DNA from: an uncultured beta proteobacterium
GTDB lineage: Bacteria > Pseudomonadota > Gammaproteobacteria > Burkholderiales > Burkholderiaceae_C
Direction of reading: 5' to 3'
Assembly: GCA_903834645.1 (NCBI GenBank)
Contig: CAILKA010000152.1
Location: forward strand, 1 to 17,382
Length of the DNA: 17,382 nt
In this document: one piece after another, positions 13,774 through 17,382 of the stretch
How the letters are laid out: every line of letters begins with the position of its first letter
Numbering within the stretch: position 1 is the first letter of the stretch
The notes under the pieces: model-generated
The model's input: the letters and a program-made list of their open reading frames with translations, nothing else
The model's database searches: none
Told to the model about the DNA's origin: nothing
Made by a program: the position numbers and the translations under genes

Positions 13774-14910
13774 ATGGAACGCGACCAGGCCACCAAGTTC
13801 ATCAACGACCTGCTGCGGCTGATGCTCAGCCGCAACGGCTCGGACCTCTTCCTCACCGCGGAGTTTCCGCCGGCCATCAAGGTCGACGGCAAGATCACGC
13901 GCGTGAGCCCGCAGCCGCTGAGCGCGCAGCAGACGCTGCAGCTGGCGCGCACGATCATGAACGACCGCCAGGTGGCGGACTTCGAGCGCACGCGCGAGTG
14001 CAACTTCGCGATCTCCCCGCCCGGGCTCGGGCGCTTTCGGGTCAATGTCCACATCCAGCAAGGTGCGGTGGGGCTGGTGCTGCGCGCGGTGCCCTCCAAG
14101 GTCCCGACGATCGACGAGCTGATGCTGCCGGCCTCGCTCAAGGACATCGCGATGACCAAGCGTGGCCTGGCGATCCTGGTGGGGGCCACCGGCTCGGGCA
14201 AGAGCACGTCGCTGGCGGCGATGGTGGACTGGCGCAACGAGAACGCGCACGACCACATCATCACGCTGGAGGATCCGGTGGAGTTCGTGCACCGGCACAA
14301 GAACTGCATCGTCACGCAGCGCGAGATCGGGCTGGACACCGACAGCTGGGAGGCGGCGCTGAAGAACACGCTGCGCCAGGCGCCCGATGTCATCCTGATG
14401 GGCGAGATCCGCGACCGCGAGACGATGGAGCTCGCGCTGCAGTTCTCCGAGACCGGCCACCTGTGCCTGGCCACGCTGCACGCCAACGGCGCGCATCAGG
14501 CGCTGGACCGCATCGTCAACTTCTTCCCCGACGAGCGGCGCGACCAGCTGCTGATGGATCTGTCGCTGAACCTGCGCGCGGTGGTCTCGCAGCGCCTGGT
14601 GCCGCGCGTGGCCGGCCGCGGGCGCATTGCGGCCGTGGAGGTGATGATCAACACGCCGCTGCTGGGCGATATGATCTTCAAGGGCCAGATCCCGGAGATC
14701 AAGGAGCTGATGAAGCGCTCGCGCGAGGCAGGCATGCAGACCTTCGACCAATCCCTGTTCGACCTGCACGAGGCCGATCTGATCTCCTACGAGAACGCGC
14801 TGCGCCACGCCGATTCGGTGAACAACCTGCGCCTGGAGATCAAGCTCAAGGGCAAGCACGCCGACCGGCCCGATCCGCTGGCCGGCACCGAGCACCTGAG
14901 CATCGCCTGA
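13774..14910 (+). CDS. pilU: PilT-dependent retraction ATPase PilU
   Basis: Paralogue of PilT, 378 residues, that assists PilT in forceful pilus retraction. SDLFLTAEFPPAIKVDGK (23-40) matches the N-terminal domain. Walker A GATGSGKST runs 137-145 with K143. HIITLEDPVEFVH, Walker B VILMGEIRDRETM and His box LCLATLHANGAHQALDR are all intact, so ATPase activity is expected. The retraction motif region diverges from AIRNLIRE of PilT to LLGDMIFKGQ, and the protein has an extra C-terminal tail after LRLEIKLKGK; both are PilU features. The ATG at 13774 gives a standard start. The gap to pilT is short, and a monocistronic oxidoreductase follows 76 bp later. Confidence 0.96.
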   Translation: MERDQATKFINDLLRLMLSRNGSDLFLTAEFPPAIKVDGKITRVSPQPLSAQQTLQLARTIMNDRQVADFERTRECNFAISPPGLGRFRVNVHIQQGAVGLVLRAVPSKVPTIDELMLPASLKDIAMTKRGLAILVGATGSGKSTSLAAMVDWRNENAHDHIITLEDPVEFVHRHKNCIVTQREIGLDTDSWEAALKNTLRQAPDVILMGEIRDRETMELALQFSETGHLCLATLHANGAHQALDRIVNFFPDERRDQLLMDLSLNLRAVVSQRLVPRVAGRGRIAAVEVMINTPLLGDMIFKGQIPEIKELMKRSREAGMQTFDQSLFDLHEADLISYENALRHADSVNNLRLEIKLKGKHADRPDPLAGTEHLSIA

Positions 14911-14986
14911 GCCCCCTGCGGCGCCCGGCCGGGGAAACTCCCGAGCAGCCGCCTCGGGCGACGCGTTCGTGGCACCATCGGCGCCC

Positions 14987-15886
14987 ATGAGCACCCGTAC
15001 CTACGAACCGATCGAGCCGCAGCAGGTGGCCTTCCTGGGCCTGGGCGTGATGGGCCACCCGATGGCCGGCCACCTCGCGCGCGCCGGGCACCGCGTCACC
15101 GTCTACAACCGCACGGCCGCCAAGGCGCAGGCCTGGGCCGAGACCTACGGCGGCGCCACGGCAGCCACCCCGCGCCAGGCCGCGCAGGGCGCGGCCTTCG
15201 TCTTCGCCTGCGTGGGCAACGACGACGACCTGCGCGCCGTCGTGCAGGGCCCCGACGGCGCCTTCGCCGGCATGGCCGCCGGCGCCGTCTTCGTCGACCA
15301 CACCACCGCCTCGGCCGAGCTCGCGCGTGAGCTGCACGCGGCGGCGCGCGCGCACGGCCTGCACTTCGTCGACGCCCCCGTCTCCGGTGGCCAGGCCGGA
15401 GCCGTCAACGGGGCGCTCACGGTGATGTGCGGTGGCGACCTGGAACCCTTCGAGGCGATGAAGCCGGTGGCCATGGCCTTCTCGCGCGCCGTCACGCGCG
15501 TGGGCGAAAGCGGCGCGGGCCAACTGGCCAAGATGGTCAACCAGGTGGCCATCGCCGGGCTCGTGCAGGGGCTGTCCGAGGCGATCGCCTTCGGCCTGCG
15601 CGCGGGCCTGGACATGAACCTCGTGCTCGACGTGATCGGCAAGGGCGCCGCGCAGAGCTGGCAGATGGACAACCGCGGCAAGACGATGGTCGAGGGCCGC
15701 TTCGACTTCGGCTTCGCGGTGGACTGGATGCGCAAGGACCTGGGCCTGGTGCTCGACGAGGCCCGGCGCAACGGGGCCAAGGTGCCCGTCACGGCCCTCG
15801 TGGACCAGTTCTATGCCGACGTGCAGCAAGCCGGCGGCCGGCGCTGGGACACCTCCAGCCTGATCACGCGGCTCACGCCGCGCTGA
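14987..15886 (+). CDS. 3-hydroxyisobutyrate dehydrogenase-family NAD(P)-dependent oxidoreductase
   Basis: A 299-residue beta-hydroxyacid dehydrogenase. The Rossmann motif FLGLGVMGHPMAGHL lies at 16-30. The substrate-binding signature DAPVSGGQAGAVNG lies at 129-142, and GAGQLAKMVNQ at 176-186 provides the catalytic lysine K182. Family members act on 3-hydroxyisobutyrate, tartronate semialdehyde or succinic semialdehyde; no neighbouring valine or glycolate genes decide between them. The ATG at 14987 is preferred over a GTG at 14969, leaving a short hydrophilic leader before the Rossmann fold. GTGGCACCATCGGCGCCC directly before the ATG suggests a start close to the transcript end. A 6-bp stem (14940-14945 with 14953-14958) lies in the gap after pilU but lacks a T-tract. 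Confidence 0.92.
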   Translation: MSTRTYEPIEPQQVAFLGLGVMGHPMAGHLARAGHRVTVYNRTAAKAQAWAETYGGATAATPRQAAQGAAFVFACVGNDDDLRAVVQGPDGAFAGMAAGAVFVDHTTASAELARELHAAARAHGLHFVDAPVSGGQAGAVNGALTVMCGGDLEPFEAMKPVAMAFSRAVTRVGESGAGQLAKMVNQVAIAGLVQGLSEAIAFGLRAGLDMNLVLDVIGKGAAQSWQMDNRGKTMVEGRFDFGFAVDWMRKDLGLVLDEARRNGAKVPVTALVDQFYADVQQAGGRRWDTSSLITRLTPR

Positions 15887-15889
15887 GCT

Positions 15890-15919
15890 CCCCGCGCGCG
15901 GGCCGCAGCCCGCGCGGGG
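15890..15919. terminator. Bidirectional terminator candidate between convergent genes
   Basis: CCCCGCGCG at 15890-15898 pairs perfectly with CGCGCGGGG at 15911-15919 around a 12-base loop, which itself can form an inner GGGC/GCCC pairing. The hairpin begins 3 bp after the oxidoreductase stop and lies 15 bp before the dolP stop on the other strand. It is a very stable stem without a T-run on either side. Position argues for a shared terminator more than sequence does. Confidence 0.5.
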
Positions 15920-15934
15920 CCGCTGCCTGTGCGC

Positions 15935-16609
15935 TCAGCGCCCGGTCGTGCCGGTGCGGCCCTGGATCGCGGCGAGCTCCTGCTCGGAGATGAGCTCGAA
16001 CACGCGCACCACCTTCTGCACGCCCGGCACGCGCCGCGCCGCCTGGGTGGCGCGATCGGCCTCGCGCTCGGTCACGCGGCCCATCAGGTGCACGACGCCG
16101 CGCTCGGTCACCACCTTCACCGCCTGCACCGGCAAGCCGCCATCCACGAAGGTGCCCTTCACCCGGCCGGTGAGGATGGCGTCGTTGGAGCGCGCGGTGA
16201 GCGAGCTCACGCCTGCCACCGCGAGCTCGTTGACGATCGAGCGCACGTTCTCCACCTGCGACACCGCCTGCTCGGCCGCCCGGCGTGCGGCGTCGTTGGG
16301 CACCTCGCCCGACAGCAGCACGAGCCGGTTGTAGCTCGTCACGTTGATGTGCGCGGCCTCACCGCCCGCGGCCGCGCGCGCACGTGGAGCGGCCTTGATC
16401 TCGATGTTCTGGTCCTCGAGCTGGATGCCCGAGGTGCGTCGGTCGGTGGCCACGAGCGTCGTGCCCACCACGGCCCCTCCGATCATCAGCGGTGCGCAGG
16501 CTCCGAGCCCCGCCGCTGCGGCGCCTGCCAGCGCCACCACCGCCACCGCCCGGCCGGCACGCTGCTGCCAGCCGCCTGCCTGCCCGCCACTCCTGCCTGC
16601 ACCGCTCAT
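15935..16609 (-). CDS. dolP: BON-domain outer-membrane lipoprotein DolP (YraP)
   Basis: A 224-residue lipoprotein with two BON domains, at about 64-133 and 142-208. DolP in E. coli sits on the inner face of the outer membrane and supports envelope integrity and BamA function. The signal segment ends in lipobox L35-G36-A37-C38, followed by APLMIGGAVVGTTLVATDRRTSG, typical of the family. A hydrophilic 15-20-residue N-region before the hydrophobic core is longer than usual. The ATG at 16609 is preferred to an in-frame GTG at 16615 because AGGAG lies 5 bases upstream and its ATGA overlaps the diaA stop, indicating translational coupling. The order yraN-diaA-dolP matches that of many gammaproteobacteria and betaproteobacteria. 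Confidence 0.94.
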   Translation of the reverse strand: MSGAGRSGGQAGGWQQRAGRAVAVVALAGAAAAGLGACAPLMIGGAVVGTTLVATDRRTSGIQLEDQNIEIKAAPRARAAAGGEAAHINVTSYNRLVLLSGEVPNDAARRAAEQAVSQVENVRSIVNELAVAGVSSLTARSNDAILTGRVKGTFVDGGLPVQAVKVVTERGVVHLMGRVTEREADRATQAARRVPGVQKVVRVFELISEQELAAIQGRTGTTGR

Positions 16610-17166
16610 GCGCACTCCTGTTCACCCATCAGTTGAAGATCCACCGCGTCGCACAGCCCGTGCAGCACGAGCAGCTGCGTCTCGGCCACGCGCGCCGCGC
16701 GCTCATGCGGCACGGCCATCAGCACATCCGTCTCGGCCAGGCAGGCCTGCCACGCGAGCACGTCCGCGCCGGTGAGCACGAGCACCGTCATCTCGCGCTC
16801 GTGCGCGGCATCGGCGGCTTGCAGCAGCGCATGGGCAGGCGCGGCCGTGTCGATGAGGAGCAGCACGTCACCCGGCTGGCCGAGGGCGCGCACCTGCTGT
16901 GCCAGCGGGCTCGCCCCTTCCGCGCGCAGCGCAAAGGCCGCCAGGGGCGGGCGTTCGCGCTCGAAGCGCCCGGTGAAGGCCGCGCAGATCACCAGCGCGA
17001 GGGCCGCACCGGCATCGCTGCCGGCGGCCAGCATCTTGCCGCCCGCGGTCAGGCAGGCCGCCAGGGCTTGCGCGGCCTGCGCCACCGGGCGGCTGAGGGC
17101 TTCGGCGGCCTGGCTGTGCAGGTCCGCACTCTCGAAGAACTGCTGCTGGATGCGTTGCTCGAGCAT
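16606..17166 (-). CDS. diaA: Divergent SIS-domain protein in the DiaA/GmhA position
   Basis: A 186-residue relative of DiaA (tetrameric DnaA-binding initiation factor) and of phosphoheptose isomerase GmhA. The N-terminus LEQRIQQQFFESADLHSQAAEAL, GRFERERPPLAAFAL (66-80), QVRALGQPGDVLLLI (91-105) and the C-terminal helix LLVLHGLCDAVD fit the family. The usual ligand motif GNGxSAxxAxH is replaced by GSDAGAALALVI (49-60). The TDxSxLTAIxND segment is deleted, and STSGNS becomes DTAAPAH (106-112). Isomerase activity is therefore very unlikely, while a DiaA-like structural role remains possible. The start at 17166 follows DiaA/GmhA alignments; upstream in-frame codons to 17220 are Arg-rich without homology. 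It sits between yraN and dolP and overlaps dolP by ATGA. Confidence 0.8.
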   Translation of the reverse strand: MLEQRIQQQFFESADLHSQAAEALSRPVAQAAQALAACLTAGGKMLAAGSDAGAALALVICAAFTGRFERERPPLAAFALRAEGASPLAQQVRALGQPGDVLLLIDTAAPAHALLQAADAAHEREMTVLVLTGADVLAWQACLAETDVLMAVPHERAARVAETQLLVLHGLCDAVDLQLMGEQECA

Positions 17167-17220
17167 GGCCACGCATCTTATGACACGGCTGCGCGCGGTC
17201 CGTTCCGTGCGGGCGGCCAC

Positions 17221-17382
17221 TCAGCCCGCATCGAACGCACCCCGGATCCAGCTCAGCGCCTGGCCGTCCAGGGCCACGACGTCGAAGCGGCAAGGCGGCA
17301 GCCGCGGCCAGTCGAGCAGGAAGTGCTGCGCCGCCCAGACGATGCGCCGCTGCTTGGCGGGCGTGACGCTGGCTGCCGCGCC
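17221..17382 (-). CDS. yraN: YraN family protein (UPF0102), C-terminal part
   Basis: The last 53 codons of a gene that runs off the right edge. The translation reads GAAASVTPAKQRRIVWAAQHFLL, then RLPPCRFDVVALDG and the end WIRGAFDAG. VTPAKQRR and the CRFDVVA strand are characteristic of the C-terminal half of YraN, a small predicted nuclease-fold protein of unknown physiological role. The TGA stop is at 17221-17223, 54 bp before the diaA start. Position immediately upstream of diaA and dolP supports the call. The N-terminal half, with its catalytic-like residues, is outside the window. Confidence 0.9.
   Translation of the reverse strand, partial: GAAASVTPAKQRRIVWAAQHFLLDWPRLPPCRFDVVALDGQALSWIRGAFDAG

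Noticed and set aside
14940..14958. 6-bp stem-loop (CCCGAG/CTCGGG) after pilU as a terminator
   Set aside because: Short stem, 7-base loop and no T-tract; such stems are common by chance at this GC content.
1..17382. Insertion sequence, prophage, integron, defence island or secondary-metabolite cluster
   Set aside because: No transposase, integrase, recombinase, phage structural, nuclease-toxin or biosynthetic-assembly gene is encoded, and no long terminal inverted repeats or tRNA-linked direct repeats were seen. Apart from the left 100 bases, composition is uniform.

Overview
The window is chromosomal DNA from a high-GC betaproteobacterium, most likely order Burkholderiales. This rests on uniformly GC-rich third codon positions, the protein sequences of UbiA, PilT/PilU, YggS and YraN, and a family of small proteins that I associate with that order. 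No species can be named. Nearly every base belongs to ordinary housekeeping or membrane genes. There are no rRNA or tRNA genes, CRISPR arrays, insertion sequences or phage genes. The one stretch of foreign-looking DNA is the first ~100 bases.

Layout. (1) 1-100: a lower-GC fragment abutting a 5'-truncated ubiA (ubiquinone biosynthesis). (2) 1011-4249: a TAXI-type TRAP transporter, with a binding protein, a strong hairpin, then a fused permease. (3) 4283-5647 (minus): a lipoprotein with three fasciclin (FAS1) domains, preceded by a 16-bp perfect palindrome. (4) 5798-7948: proC (minus) divergent from gdhA (plus), so proline synthesis and glutamate/2-oxoglutarate interconversion lie back to back. 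(5) 7949-8389 (minus): a small membrane-anchored protein of unknown function whose stop codon abuts that of gdhA. (6) 8681-9577: cnoX, a thioredoxin-TPR chaperone-type protein. (7) 9643-12631 (minus): yggS followed 10 bp later by a molybdopterin-binding oxidoreductase subunit with a Tat motif and a lipobox. (8) 12681-14910: pilT-pilU, the type IV pilus retraction ATPases, divergent from yggS. (9) 14987-15886: a 3-hydroxyisobutyrate-dehydrogenase-family oxidoreductase. (10) 15935-17382 (minus): yraN (partial)-diaA-dolP, a conserved proteobacterial trio.

Several gene groups match known neighbourhoods: pilT/pilU beside yggS, yraN-diaA-dolP, and a TAXI binding protein with its permease. Convergent gene pairs are mostly separated by strong GC-rich dyads that could act as bidirectional terminators.

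I do not see a convincing undescribed multi-gene system. The observations most worth a second look are the DiaA/GmhA-like protein that has lost the hallmark SIS-domain ligand motifs, the orphan Tat/lipobox molybdoenzyme subunit with no iron-sulfur partner nearby, the palindrome in front of the FAS1 lipoprotein, and the abrupt composition change inside ubiA at the left edge.
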